A stretch of DNA of 64,000 nucleotides from Syntrophaceae bacterium UBA2280 (GTDB lineage Bacteria; Desulfobacterota; Syntrophia; Syntrophales; Smithellaceae): NCBI GenBank assembly GCA_002347685.1, contig DDWS01000032.1, positions 10,504-74,503 on the forward strand. The letters are read 5' to 3'. The translations under genes and the position numbers were made by a program. Position 1 is the first letter of the stretch. Every line of letters begins with the position of its first letter. Positions 44,679 through 53,971 of the stretch are shown in pieces. Under the pieces are notes generated by a model. That model did no database searches. It was not told the origin of the DNA and was given only the letters and a program-made list of their open reading frames with translations.

Positions 44679-45392
44679 TTATGTTGCCTCTAAGATATGA
44701 TTAAAAAAGGGTTTATAAACAATTACTTTTTCAAATACATTCGTCTGAATTATTTCAAAATTCTCGGCACGAATTTCTTGGTCTTGTGCAGGATTAACGG
44801 AATCAACAACAACCAGCAACCAGTATTCGTCGCAATTCTCATACTTCTTTGCCCGCTGCTCTTTAGTTCTGATAATATCAATCAACCGATTCCTTGATAT
44901 TATCGGAACATCATGAACTTGTACGATTCTCCACTTTGCATTAGGGTACTCATTTGCATTAAGGTACACAAAGGAAAGTTCCGGAATCATCTCAAAGTCT
45001 TTAGTAAAGACTCTCCCGCTTCCATTTTTTTCTATGCTTTCTGCAAACTGAACAATATTATTTATTAAATACTTTTGATCTCTAATTGGATTTGCCTTAT
45101 TAAACCCAAACGAGATTTCATATTTCTTTCCATTCTTTGATTGGTAAGTTTTTTGCGCAGTAGTGATAACTTTTTCACGCAATTTTCTTTGGGACTGTTC
45201 ACTTTCTGGCAGGGACCCTTCTTCAAGAAAGAAATTTGTGATTTCGATACCAATCTTTTTAGTGCTTTCTAGAATAACGTCAGGCGCGTCGGCATAGGTT
45301 ATCGTTCCAGATGGCAAAGAATAATCTTTGCGAAACATCTCAAAGTAGTATTTTTCAATATCCTGATTTGAAGGCTTGGTCATCATTTTCAT
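44679..45392 (-). CDS. AT-rich orphan protein, possibly nuclease-like
   Basis: 237 aa, clearly richer in A+T than every neighbour, which suggests acquisition by transfer. The N-terminal part has DAPDVILESTKKIGIEITNF, a D...(x)E-x-T pattern that recalls PD-(D/E)XK-like proteins often found in accessory DNA, followed by helical KLREKVITTAQKTY. The C-terminal region (YWLLVVVDS, VFEKVIVYKPFF) looks like the core strands. No signal peptide. It stands alone, with no toxin, methylase or integrase beside it. Identity uncertain. Confidence 0.6.
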   Translation of the reverse strand: MKMMTKPSNQDIEKYYFEMFRKDYSLPSGTITYADAPDVILESTKKIGIEITNFFLEEGSLPESEQSQRKLREKVITTAQKTYQSKNGKKYEISFGFNKANPIRDQKYLINNIVQFAESIEKNGSGRVFTKDFEMIPELSFVYLNANEYPNAKWRIVQVHDVPIISRNRLIDIIRTKEQRAKKYENCDEYWLLVVVDSVNPAQDQEIRAENFEIIQTNVFEKVIVYKPFFNHILEAT

Positions 45393-45693
45393 TCTAAGTT
45401 AACAATTAATCTACGATGTGTGGTTTTTTCCGAAGATTCATTATTATTATACTCCGATCGAAAAAGAAGAAAAGCGAAAAATGCTTTAAAAACAACAAAC
45501 ATTAGATAACGCCACATGGTTTTTTGGCCTTACTACCAGCAAAAGCCGTGTGGTTGATGATATGGAAAACTGTCCCGTATTTCCGACGCGATTCTGCTTA
45601 ATAAAGTTTCATCGGCAGCCCCTGTTTGCCCAACGCCGGACGCCGCATGGAAAAATCAAGGTCTACTTGAAACATGGAACTTGAAACTTTAAA

Positions 45694-45738
45694 CCAGGCC
45701 TATGCCCTATCGCCCATAGGCTATAGCCTATAGCCTGG
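45694..45738. repeat. Palindromic CTATAGC-rich repeat
   Basis: CCAGG (45694-45698) pairs with CCTGG (45734-45738), and CCTATG (45699-45704) with CATAGG (45715-45720). CTATAGC occurs twice in tandem. It looks like a small intergenic repeat element; one copy was seen here. Confidence 0.4.
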
Positions 45739-45936
45739 GTTCTTTATCATCCCTTTGATGGCCGAAGGATCCGAATCTCGGGTGTGGAAGACTTGGCGCG
45801 GATAAAGAATTGAAAAAAAATGCCGATTCTGTTATTTCAACCTTACAAAAGAATTTGCCTCTGGTTTGGTCGCATGGATTTGATGGATATTGAAGAACTG
45901 AAGTGGATATCTCGAGGTTCCGTATCTTTAAGTTGT

Positions 45937-45973
45937 TGCAGGCGTTTGCCGGGGCTTTTCGCTGCATTTTTTT
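45937..45973 (+). terminator. First terminator-like hairpin before the outer-membrane protein gene
   Basis: TGCAGGCG (45937-45944) pairs with CGCTGCA (45960-45966) around one bulged G, followed by seven Ts (45967-45973). There is no gene upstream on this strand. Confidence 0.45.
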
Positions 45974-45980
45974 GAATACT

Positions 45981-46014
45981 AAAACGCGGGTGTTTTATTT
46001 CGCCCGCGTTTTTT
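45981..46014 (+). terminator. Second terminator-like hairpin before the outer-membrane protein gene
   Basis: A perfect 10-bp stem, AAAACGCGGG (45981-45990) with CCCGCGTTTT (46003-46012), followed by TT and an AT-rich run. It ends 25 bases before the ATG at 46040, so the transcript of that gene must pass through it or start within it. Confidence 0.7.
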
Positions 46015-46039
46015 AATTTTAAAAAAAGGAGAAAAGAGC

Positions 46040-47545
46040 ATGAGAAAAAGCAGTTTATCAGTTTTAGTGGTGTTGTTTCTGGTGTTTTGTCTGGCTGCGC
46101 CTTCGATGGCCTGGCAGGGCAGGATGGCGGGCGCGGGTGACGCAGCGGGGTTGATTGAGGATGCGTCGGACTTTCTGATTCATCCGGCGCTGATCGCTTC
46201 CGGTAAAGGCTTCAATGCCTATGGCCACTATGGTTTGACGTATGAAAAGACGACCAAGTGGAACTACAAGTCCACGGTGCCGACTTATGGATGGTACTAT
46301 CCTTACGAAACCAGCGGTGATGCCTGGAAGAACCAGCTTCAGCTCGGTACCGCCTTCACCCTGGGCGCAGGCCGCATGGGCGTGTTCTTTGAGTATGAAG
46401 GCTCAAAGGGCAAATATGACGGCCAGGAGAATTATTCGGGCTTTGGCAGCGGTCTCTATAATATTGAAATGGATGACCGATTCAATAATCTGAAACTGCG
46501 CCTTCTCTATGGCCTTCCGATTGGCGCCGTCAACCTGGGCGGTGAGCTGCAAATCGCCTATATCAATGAAGCAAAGGAAACCCTGATGTTTGAAGCTGGC
46601 GGGGATTCCTGGCGGAATTGGCCCTGGGCGGCAGAAGACGGTCCGGCTGTGAGTCTGTTTCCCTTTATGATCCCCTACGATTCCAAATACTGGGAAGCCC
46701 AGGGTAAGGTTTCGGTGGATGGAAACGCTGGTAACATCCGGTATGCCGCCACGTTCAAGGCCGCTATTCCTTTCGCTTCAGACAATCAGTATATTATCGG
46801 GGAAGATTATATCGATGAGTCCGAGCTTGTCGGCAAAGTTAAAGGGTATAGTGTCGGGGGCGATTTCTGGTTACGTGTTCCTGTATCCAGCACGGTGGTT
46901 TTGCCGTTTGTGGTCAGCGCCGCGTACAAATCGATCGAGCGTGATGGAACCGGTTTTTCCTTCTGGAATTCATTCTATCGTTCCACTATCAACTATAATC
47001 ACACCGAAACGAACCTTAATGTGAAAATCGGCGGAGGTGCGGATATCACGCCGTCCAAAGGCACGAAAATCGCTGCGGGTTTGTATTATGATTACATTTC
47101 GGCGAAGCAGGACGCGAATTTTGATGATACCTTCCTGTCGGGCGTATTTTTTGTTGACACGTACGCCGACATGCCGAAATACTCCGAGCATCGCCTGACA
47201 ATCAAAGCGCTGGCTGAAAAAGACCTGACGGAAACGCTGGCCCTTAGGTGCGGCATCGGTGCTTTTTACGGGAAAGTTAAAAGCGATTATGCCTACAGCG
47301 CCTATGATAGTGGTGGTGTGCCTTACGATGCCCTGGATTTATCGGCCAATGGTTCGAGCATGGGTGTGAACGCGTCTATCGGCGCCAGCGTGAAGCTCGC
47401 TCGCGTCAGCCTGGAACCCTTCCTCAATGCTGGCTACGCGAGTGTATCGACGAGTGGCGATGGCGTGTACGGTCCGCTGCCTGTCAGCGCCGAACTCGAC
47501 AAAACCAACTGGCAGGTTGGAGGCGGTCTGTCCGTGAAGTTCTAG
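46040..47545 (+). CDS. Outer-membrane beta-barrel protein
   Basis: 501 aa. Signal peptide (VLVVLFLVFCLAAPSMA). The body alternates polar and hydrophobic residues in short strands with Gly/Tyr/Asn-rich turns, and it ends in GGGLSVKF with a C-terminal Phe, the outer-membrane assembly signal. The N terminus after cleavage (GDAAGLIEDASDFLIHPALI) resembles the N-terminal plug of porin-like families seen in Deltaproteobacteria. AAAAGGAGAAAAG precedes the ATG. Substrate unknown. Followed by a strong terminator. Confidence 0.82.
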   Translation: MRKSSLSVLVVLFLVFCLAAPSMAWQGRMAGAGDAAGLIEDASDFLIHPALIASGKGFNAYGHYGLTYEKTTKWNYKSTVPTYGWYYPYETSGDAWKNQLQLGTAFTLGAGRMGVFFEYEGSKGKYDGQENYSGFGSGLYNIEMDDRFNNLKLRLLYGLPIGAVNLGGELQIAYINEAKETLMFEAGGDSWRNWPWAAEDGPAVSLFPFMIPYDSKYWEAQGKVSVDGNAGNIRYAATFKAAIPFASDNQYIIGEDYIDESELVGKVKGYSVGGDFWLRVPVSSTVVLPFVVSAAYKSIERDGTGFSFWNSFYRSTINYNHTETNLNVKIGGGADITPSKGTKIAAGLYYDYISAKQDANFDDTFLSGVFFVDTYADMPKYSEHRLTIKALAEKDLTETLALRCGIGAFYGKVKSDYAYSAYDSGGVPYDALDLSANGSSMGVNASIGASVKLARVSLEPFLNAGYASVSTSGDGVYGPLPVSAELDKTNWQVGGGLSVKF

Positions 47546-47566
47546 TTTTGATTTGATCTGTATTTG

Positions 47567-47602
47567 GGGCGGGCGGTCTTTTTGACTTCCCGCCCTTTTT
47601 TT
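47567..47602 (+). terminator. Terminator of the outer-membrane protein gene
   Basis: GGGCGGG (47567-47573) pairs with CCCGCCC (47589-47595), followed by seven Ts. It ends one base before the convergent neighbour's stop codon. Confidence 0.85.
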
Positions 47603-47603
47603 A

Positions 47604-50483
47604 TCAGATTGCGACGCAGCGAAAGCCCAGGATGTTGGACGTGGTGCTTTTCTCGAGGTAATGCCGGTCGGTCAGGTTGATTTCGTGGTGTGAAATCCAT
47701 CCGGCGCCTTTGGCGATATAGGTGTCGGCCGTCTGTTTATCGCCGACGGCGTCTTGTGTCCATTCCAGAATATTGCCCAGTGTGTCGGCGACTTCCAGCC
47801 TGTTGGCGAAGGTGATATAGCGGTCCACCGGCGTGGTGTCGCCGTGCAGGCTTTTTTCAATGTTACAGGCGTCGTCTTGCCACTCGTTGCCCCAGGGGTA
47901 AAGATGGCCATGCGCTGTCCGGGCCGCCGCTTCCCATTCGATTTCCGTCGGCAGTCGCTTGCCCGTCCAGGAGGCGTAGGCCCGGGCATCGTCGAGGCTG
48001 ACATGCACCACCGGATGAGTCCTTTTCAGATGGAGCGAACTTTCCGGGCCGTACGGACGGTGCCAGCAGGCGCCCGTGACTTTTTTGCTGTATGCCTGAG
48101 TGTGCAGCATGAATCTTTCCGCGCCCGTGAGAGGATCGCGGCTACGCTGCATGCGTGGGAAATACACCAGGCTGTAACCGTATTTCTCCGCCGTGGTGAC
48201 ATAACCGGTCTGTTCTACAAAGATTTCGAAAAGCGCGTTGATCACCGGGAATTTGCCGATGTAGAAATCCGGCAGCGAGGCGGTTTGTTCCGGAAGCACA
48301 CTTCTGGCCAGCGAATTTCCGCCCACCAGGTAAGTGCCGCCCTTCATGAATATATGCGCGTTGTAAAATTTGTCCCGGACGCTCAGGTAGCGGTCGAACT
48401 CTTCGGACAGGAACCTGGCTTTTCCACGAATTTCTTCTTCCGAATAGATGCTGCCGCTCAAATCCGGCCCCAGCTTTTCGAGCGCGCCTGCGGCCTCGGC
48501 CAGGCGGGAAAGCAGATCCGCTTTCTCACGCAGGTCGGTGTCGATGCCGCCTTCATCCGGCGCAACCTGGATGGCGGAGGATGCGTCATCCGCTTCCTCA
48601 ATAATTTCTTCAACGAAATCCCCGTCCTTGATTTTTTCAGTTGCTTCGATCGCTTCCAGAACGATGGCCGCATCGGCATCGTTCGGGAGATCTTCCAGCG
48701 AGGCGAGGTAAGCGTCATCCGCTTCAAGGGTTTCTACAACCTCTGTATCAACCGGCGCTTCCTCGGCTACTTCAATAATTTCCGCGTCCGGGGCCGCAAG
48801 GACTTCCGTTTGACCTTCGGCTATTTCTTCGATGACTTCGTCGATGACGCCGTCTAGTTCCTCTACGATGGCTTCTTCCGTGACGCCCTCATCCGCCGCT
48901 GTCGCTTCTTGTGTGCTTTCGGCTTCCGGGGGGGCGCCGTCCTGAATATCGACGATTTCCTCAACCACCTCGACATCCGCAGGCAGGTCCGTCACGCCTT
49001 CTTCGGAGGGAATCTCCGTGGCGGTTGTGCCCTCAAGGGTTGCCTCCGGGCCTGCTTCGGCCATTTCCAGAACCTGGTCGATTTCCTCGGCCGGGATTTC
49101 CTCGAGGATATCCTCATCAACCGGGATGTCTTCGACGATGCCCTCATCCGCAACCGAGTCCATTACACCCGCACCGACCGGCTGATCGCGCTCAGAGAGG
49201 TCCTCGATGAATTCGACAGTTTCATCCACGCCCTCTTCGATAACCTCTTCGATGATTTCTTCTTCGGCCAGGGCGTCTTGCGCGAATGCCGTGAGGTTGT
49301 CCGTGATATGCCCCATCATGTCCTGAAGTTTCGCGACGTCATCGGGGCTCAGGCCTGAATCCGGTTCGGCCAGCGCTTCGCTGATCATTTGATTGACCGC
49401 ATCCATGATGCCGCCGATTTTGTCGCCCATGCTCAACCCCGCGTCGCCGAGAATAGCAGACACGCTCGAAAGCAGCTCTCCTCCCGCCAACTGTGCCCCG
49501 GTCGGGGCTTCTTCCTTTGCCAGTCCCCCCTGCGCGCCCGCGCCGGTGGCTAGGTCGCTGAAGATCTGCTTGAGCTGACCGGCCTGTGCATCAGAGAGTT
49601 CGTTGCCGGTGGCCTCCATCGCGTCGGCCAGAATCTGTTCCACGGCGGCCATGATTCTTCGGGCTTTTCCGGAGGAATCCGTCCCGGTGTCCCGAAGCGT
49701 GTCCAAAATATCGGCCAGTGCTTCGCGCAGGGTTTCCTTCATGCCGGTATGTGCCAGGCTTTTCGAATACTGTTCCACTTCCTCGGTCAGGCCCTGAAGG
49801 CCCCGATCAAGCATGGAAATGCCTTCGTGAATATTTTTCGATAAGGCTTCGGTATCTCCCGGTCGGGTCTCCGGAGGGGTGAAGGCGGCTTCGGGATGCA
49901 TTTTGCCGGTCCCGGTTTCCACGCGTCTGATCAGGTCATGAAAGGACAAACCCATCTTGCCGGACAGATCGCCTAATATATTTTTCAACCGGTCGATTTC
50001 TTCTTTCGTGTCTACCGCTTCGGTGCCGGCAATGGCGGTGGACAGGACATCGCTCAAAGCCGACAGGATTTCACTTAGCTTGCTTTGCGTGTCGATGCCT
50101 TTTTCCTTGAAGACATCCATGATGCCGGCCAGAGCCCTGTCTTTGGCTTCGTCGGAAATCGAAAAGATATTTTGATGGCCGATAATGATTCCCTGCGGGT
50201 TTTTTCCTTCACCGTAGAGTTTTTTCAGATCACTGTTGACGCTGGATTTCACGGAACTGAAACTCTTGCGTTTGGTCTTGAGAAGTTCCGCATCATCACC
50301 CGTTTCCCATATGATCTTGACCAGGGCTTCCGTGTTGATGGTCTCCGGCGGCTCGGCAGAGGCGTCATCGAGGTAGGATTGCCGAACCGCGTGCAGAAGC
50401 CTTGATTTGAGTGTTGTTTCGCTTTTGTAATTCAGATTGCCTATGACTTCGTCGATATCCTGAAGTGAAATGATAATGGGCAC
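47604..50483 (-). CDS. SUMF1-domain protein with a long acidic region
   Basis: 959 aa, no signal peptide. Residues 1-~390 are mostly helical and contain low-complexity segments. About 395-680 is strikingly acidic and repetitive (EEIIEEVIEEGVDETVEF and many IEEV/VEEI units). About 700-959 is a formylglycine-generating-enzyme-like (SUMF1/PvdO) domain: FYIGKFPVINALFEIFVEQTGY, THPVVHVSLDDARAYASW, GKRLPTEIEWEAAAR, LYPWGNEWQ, ILEWTQD and terminal GFRCVAI. The paired-cysteine catalytic motif of true sulfatase-activating enzymes is not seen, so a binding or other non-haem role is likelier. It diverges from the zinc-ribbon gene at 50672. Confidence 0.8.
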   Translation of the reverse strand: MPIIISLQDIDEVIGNLNYKSETTLKSRLLHAVRQSYLDDASAEPPETINTEALVKIIWETGDDAELLKTKRKSFSSVKSSVNSDLKKLYGEGKNPQGIIIGHQNIFSISDEAKDRALAGIMDVFKEKGIDTQSKLSEILSALSDVLSTAIAGTEAVDTKEEIDRLKNILGDLSGKMGLSFHDLIRRVETGTGKMHPEAAFTPPETRPGDTEALSKNIHEGISMLDRGLQGLTEEVEQYSKSLAHTGMKETLREALADILDTLRDTGTDSSGKARRIMAAVEQILADAMEATGNELSDAQAGQLKQIFSDLATGAGAQGGLAKEEAPTGAQLAGGELLSSVSAILGDAGLSMGDKIGGIMDAVNQMISEALAEPDSGLSPDDVAKLQDMMGHITDNLTAFAQDALAEEEIIEEVIEEGVDETVEFIEDLSERDQPVGAGVMDSVADEGIVEDIPVDEDILEEIPAEEIDQVLEMAEAGPEATLEGTTATEIPSEEGVTDLPADVEVVEEIVDIQDGAPPEAESTQEATAADEGVTEEAIVEELDGVIDEVIEEIAEGQTEVLAAPDAEIIEVAEEAPVDTEVVETLEADDAYLASLEDLPNDADAAIVLEAIEATEKIKDGDFVEEIIEEADDASSAIQVAPDEGGIDTDLREKADLLSRLAEAAGALEKLGPDLSGSIYSEEEIRGKARFLSEEFDRYLSVRDKFYNAHIFMKGGTYLVGGNSLARSVLPEQTASLPDFYIGKFPVINALFEIFVEQTGYVTTAEKYGYSLVYFPRMQRSRDPLTGAERFMLHTQAYSKKVTGACWHRPYGPESSLHLKRTHPVVHVSLDDARAYASWTGKRLPTEIEWEAAARTAHGHLYPWGNEWQDDACNIEKSLHGDTTPVDRYITFANRLEVADTLGNILEWTQDAVGDKQTADTYIAKGAGWISHHEINLTDRHYLEKSTTSNILGFRCVAI

Positions 50484-50671
50484 GGCAACGCCTCCCGGAT
50501 CATGTCAATCTTGTGTCGATAAAAAGAAGGATTTCAACATTCATGACCACTGTTGCAGAATAATCAAAAAAGGATTAAAAAAATAGTCATTTTTTCGGTC
50601 ATTGAGCCGATATAGAGTAAAGATGTGATTTGACGCCTGATCAAACAGAATCAAAATAGCGGAGAAAATAA

Positions 50672-51886
50672 ATGGATGAAGCGGTAAAGCACCCTTTTGA
50701 ACAAATTTTCATAAAGCATTATGAGCGGTTAACCAATTCGGCGCAGTCTGTCGGAGGCCTGCCTTTCACGATGGAGAATATTTCCTGCTTTATTTTGCTG
50801 GGCGGCCGCGAGCTGGATATTGAGGACATCTATGGCGATATCAGCGAACGCTACTCCATGGAGGAATTCTTAGCCGATGCGAAGGACGCAGGAATCGAGG
50901 CGGATGAGCATTTAAGAGGCGCGATTGCGGAGATGATCGCCAGGAAATTCCTTCACCGTCAACCGGACGGCAGGTTCTATTCCTATCAGGCCACGCGGGA
51001 CACAGCGCGAATGCTCAACCGCATTTATCCGAAAATGGAGGGCCTGAATCTTCTGGCCTATATCGGTCAGACGATCCAGGAGGTTCAAAGCAGCCGGATG
51101 AGTCTGGAATCCGCGTTGTCCCGGTTTGATCAGACGCTTCAGCATCACGGAGTGCCCCTGCCAAAAATGAAAGTTCCCGTCATCACACCGCCGCCGAAGC
51201 CGGTTGTGTCCGCAAAAAAACCCGGGGAGACCAAGCCGACCAGCCGCAGGATCATCCGGGATTATGTCGTAACCGAACCCGCCGCGAAGAGCAAAGCGGA
51301 TAAGGCGGAAACCGCGCCTGCAAGCGCTGCGTCAATGCCCCTGAAGCCGGAAGAAACCATACAGGAAAACAAAGTGCCGGTTCTGGTTTCGGAGGAATTT
51401 CCCGAACCGTCCGCCCATCCTGAAGATCTGCCGGAAGCTTTACCGGAGGTGCCCGCTTCGGATCTGGAAGAGCAAAAGGTTTTGACGGACAGGGAGGATC
51501 GTTTGCCTCAAATCCGTCCGGAAGATCATGTCGTGGATGATGAGGAAATCGCAGCGAAAGTGGCTGCGTTTGAAAAAGCGCTCGCGCTGGTTTGTCCGAT
51601 CTGTAAGGAAAATGTTTTAACACAAAAGACAACCGCCGCCGGGAAGGTTTTTTATATATGCTCGTCGGAGGCCTGCGGTTTTATCAGCTGGGGGCGTCCG
51701 CATCATATTCAGTGCGCGCGCTGCAAAAATCCTTTCATGGTCGAAGTGGAGGACGCAAGCGGCCTGCTCATTTTGAAATGTCCCCGCGCGACCTGCCAGC
51801 ACCGGCAGCCGCTGGCACCCGCGGGGACGCCTTCGGGCGTCGTCCGGAAAGTCGTACGCAAGCGGCTCGTGAGGCGCAAAGTGTAG
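50672..51886 (+). CDS. Zinc-ribbon protein with an acidic/proline-rich linker
   Basis: 404 aa. Residues 1-~150 form a helical N-terminal region (IFIKHYERLTNSAQSVGGLP and EIMAR-like wHTH-type helices). A proline/glutamate-rich linker follows (~170-290). The C-terminal ~100 residues hold two topoisomerase-type zinc ribbons: C308-x2-C311 with CSSEAC, and CARC with CPRATC, and then a basic tail (RKVVRKRLVRRKV). The basic tail and ribbons suggest nucleic-acid binding. It shares a 188-base divergent promoter region with the acidic SUMF1 gene, whose acidic part could contact this basic tail. Confidence 0.7.
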   Translation: MDEAVKHPFEQIFIKHYERLTNSAQSVGGLPFTMENISCFILLGGRELDIEDIYGDISERYSMEEFLADAKDAGIEADEHLRGAIAEMIARKFLHRQPDGRFYSYQATRDTARMLNRIYPKMEGLNLLAYIGQTIQEVQSSRMSLESALSRFDQTLQHHGVPLPKMKVPVITPPPKPVVSAKKPGETKPTSRRIIRDYVVTEPAAKSKADKAETAPASAASMPLKPEETIQENKVPVLVSEEFPEPSAHPEDLPEALPEVPASDLEEQKVLTDREDRLPQIRPEDHVVDDEEIAAKVAAFEKALALVCPICKENVLTQKTTAAGKVFYICSSEACGFISWGRPHHIQCARCKNPFMVEVEDASGLLILKCPRATCQHRQPLAPAGTPSGVVRKVVRKRLVRRKV

Positions 51887-51974
51887 AAGAGCGCCGTGAA
51901 GGTTTACGGTCGGATGAACAAAATCGTACGACCGGTTGCGATCTGTGCCGGCTGCAGATATCATAATGGTTCAA

Positions 51975-53543
51975 TTACTGTATTGCATGCTCGTCCGGCA
52001 GACATTTTATGAGTGTTTCCGACTCAATGAGTGACCGCATCTTTGCCCGGTTGACTTCCACGACAAGGCCATCTTTGATAATCAGGACGCCCTGCGCGGA
52101 AAGTTCGGCAATCAGGGCTTTTATTTCATCCGGGGACTTTCCGGTCATGCGGGTGAGTTTCTGTATAGGGTCCTCAACCCTGGTTTCGGGCCGATCCAGA
52201 AAGTGCATGGTGATCACCAGGCGCGTCCACAGATCGGCGAATTCTTCAAGCGCAGCGTTGGAATTTTTCAGGCGCATGGAAAACTCCCGAAGCATGGCCA
52301 GTGCCGCTTCCCGGTTTTCACGGATCAAGCGGCCAAACATTTCCGCGTCGATAACGGCCAGATGGCTTTCTTCCGCTGCGCGGGCCGTCGCGGTGCGGGT
52401 TACGTCGATGAGCGCGGCTATTTCGCCGAAATACTGTCCCGGCCCCATTTTAGCCAGTGTTTTTTTCACTGAACAATCCACACGCTCCAGGTGCACGCGT
52501 CCGGAAAGAATGTAAAACATCTCACGCCCCGGATCGCCCTCCTCAAAGACGATTGCGCCTTTCGCATAGGTGCGGCCGAATTTCTTATACAAGCGTTCAT
52601 TCACCTTAAGTCTTGAGTGGTGCGGTTTGAGCAGGGCGCGCTCAAGCAGCAGAACGTCGCGCCGAAGATACGACGACATCATTTCGGCGCAAAAAAGAAA
52701 AATCAGCGATACGTAGAATACCCAGATCACTAAAATGACCACCGCCTCCAGTGAACCGAAAATGACATCGTAGCGGGTATAGTGTGCCAGGTACCAGGTA
52801 AAAAACTGTTTCGCGATTTCCATCAGAAGCCCAAAGATGGCCGCACCGGCCAGTGCGACGGCCGGCCGGATTTCGGCGGTGGGGATGATCCGGTAGAGGA
52901 AACCGACAAAGAGCACGACCAGCAGGTAGGGAAGCAGATAGCGCAGAAGAACTTCGGAGAGGCCTCCAAGCGATATTTCCGCGACTCCGGGAAGGATCAG
53001 CGGCTGGCTGGCCAGAAGTGCGGCCACGTAGCTTAAGACAACACTGACAAAGCCGATGACCCAGCCCAGGGGAATCATCGAAATGGCCAGCGCTTTGGAG
53101 ACCAGGTAGCTGCGCTTTGCAGTCGAAGAGAAAATATTGTTGAGTGCTGATTCAATGGAATTAAAAATCATTGCCGAAAACCACACCAGTGCCGCGAGGC
53201 CCAGCCAGCCCAGGATATTGCGCTTGCTTTCAATCGCGCCCAGCTGAACGAGGATGTCCTCGGAAAAATAAGGGTGGAAATGACGGATTACGTCGATAAT
53301 CTCGCGCGAGGCATTCGGATGGGAGGTAAAAACGTATCCGGTGGCGATGATCGTCAGAATGAAAAGCGGAATGGCGGAAAGAATCGCGTAGAAGGCAAGG
53401 GCAGCCGCCTGGTTGCCGTTACTGTTGGCGCTGAAGTTTTTCACGGCGTCGGAAAGAATGTCCCAGAAGATCGCCGCCCTCATTAAGAAGGTTTCTTTGC
53501 GCTTCGCCTGTCGGGCGATTCTGTCCTTTTTTACTGGAGTCAT
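51975..53543 (-). CDS. YihY/BrkB membrane protein fused to a cyclic-nucleotide-binding domain
   Basis: 522 aa. Residues ~25-300 are the YihY (formerly mis-named RNase BN) domain: six membrane helices with the family motifs NGNQAAALAFYAILSAIPL and LPYLLVVLFVGFLYRIIPT. Residues ~330-445 are a cNMP-binding domain with the phosphate-binding cassette FGEIAALIDVTRTATA, including the arginine that contacts the phosphate. A helical C-terminal tail follows (LTRMTGKSPDEIKALI, VEVNRAKMRSLIESETL) resembling a small winged helix. It may couple membrane activity to cyclic nucleotide level. Such fusions are not, as far as I know, characterised. Confidence 0.85.
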   Translation of the reverse strand: MTPVKKDRIARQAKRKETFLMRAAIFWDILSDAVKNFSANSNGNQAAALAFYAILSAIPLFILTIIATGYVFTSHPNASREIIDVIRHFHPYFSEDILVQLGAIESKRNILGWLGLAALVWFSAMIFNSIESALNNIFSSTAKRSYLVSKALAISMIPLGWVIGFVSVVLSYVAALLASQPLILPGVAEISLGGLSEVLLRYLLPYLLVVLFVGFLYRIIPTAEIRPAVALAGAAIFGLLMEIAKQFFTWYLAHYTRYDVIFGSLEAVVILVIWVFYVSLIFLFCAEMMSSYLRRDVLLLERALLKPHHSRLKVNERLYKKFGRTYAKGAIVFEEGDPGREMFYILSGRVHLERVDCSVKKTLAKMGPGQYFGEIAALIDVTRTATARAAEESHLAVIDAEMFGRLIRENREAALAMLREFSMRLKNSNAALEEFADLWTRLVITMHFLDRPETRVEDPIQKLTRMTGKSPDEIKALIAELSAQGVLIIKDGLVVEVNRAKMRSLIESETLIKCLPDEHAIQ

Positions 53544-53632
53544 CCGGATTTGCCTGATTCGCTCATATTTCCTGTAGCATCTTACAATGATAATCGAAAC
53601 CGGTCAAAGTGAAATAAGAAAGAGATTATGAC

Positions 53633-53661
53633 TTGACAGCCTTGAATAATTGAGTTAGGAA
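53633..53661 (+). promoter_or_regulatory. Possible rpsT promoter
   Basis: TTGACA (53633-53638), 17-base spacer, TAGGAA (53656-53661), about 40 bases before the rpsT start. The -10 box is weak. Confidence 0.4.
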
Positions 53662-53699
53662 ACTCGTTCAAATTAACAGAAGTTCAGGAGGATAGACCT

Positions 53700-53966
53700 T
53701 TGGCCAATCATAAATCAGCGGAAAAACGCAATCGACAGGGCATTGTACGCCGTGAGCGCAATGTTGCGGCCAAGTCCGCAATCAAAAGCAAGGTGAAATC
53801 GATTCTTTCCGCCGTCGACACAAAAAGCAAAGAAAGTTCCGTCAATGCACTCAACGCCGCAGTTCCCGCGCTGGCGAAAGCTGCATCCAAAGGCTTGATT
53901 CACAAGAAGAATGCTTCCCGGAAAATCTCCCGTCTGACAAAGAAAGTCAATGCCCTTCAGGGATAA
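53700..53966 (+). CDS. rpsT: 30S ribosomal protein S20
   Basis: 88 aa, starting at TTG (53700) eight bases after a perfect AGGAGG; a rare start is common in rpsT. Sequence MANHKSAEKRNRQ, lysine-rich helices (KSAIKSKVKSIL), and IHKKNASRKISRLTKKVN at the end. S20 binds the 5' part of 16S rRNA. Confidence 0.97.
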   Translation: MANHKSAEKRNRQGIVRRERNVAAKSAIKSKVKSILSAVDTKSKESSVNALNAAVPALAKAASKGLIHKKNASRKISRLTKKVNALQG

Positions 53967-53971
53967 ATCAT

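Larger units (their letters stand above)
45393..46039. other. 647-base intergenic region
   Basis: No convincing gene. It contains a structured CTATAGC-rich stretch (45694-45738) and two terminator-like hairpins in tandem just before the outer-membrane protein gene. A possible plus-strand promoter is TTGAAA-N17-TATTTC near 45809-45837. The short frame on the minus strand (45728-45967) looks like chance. Confidence 0.5.
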
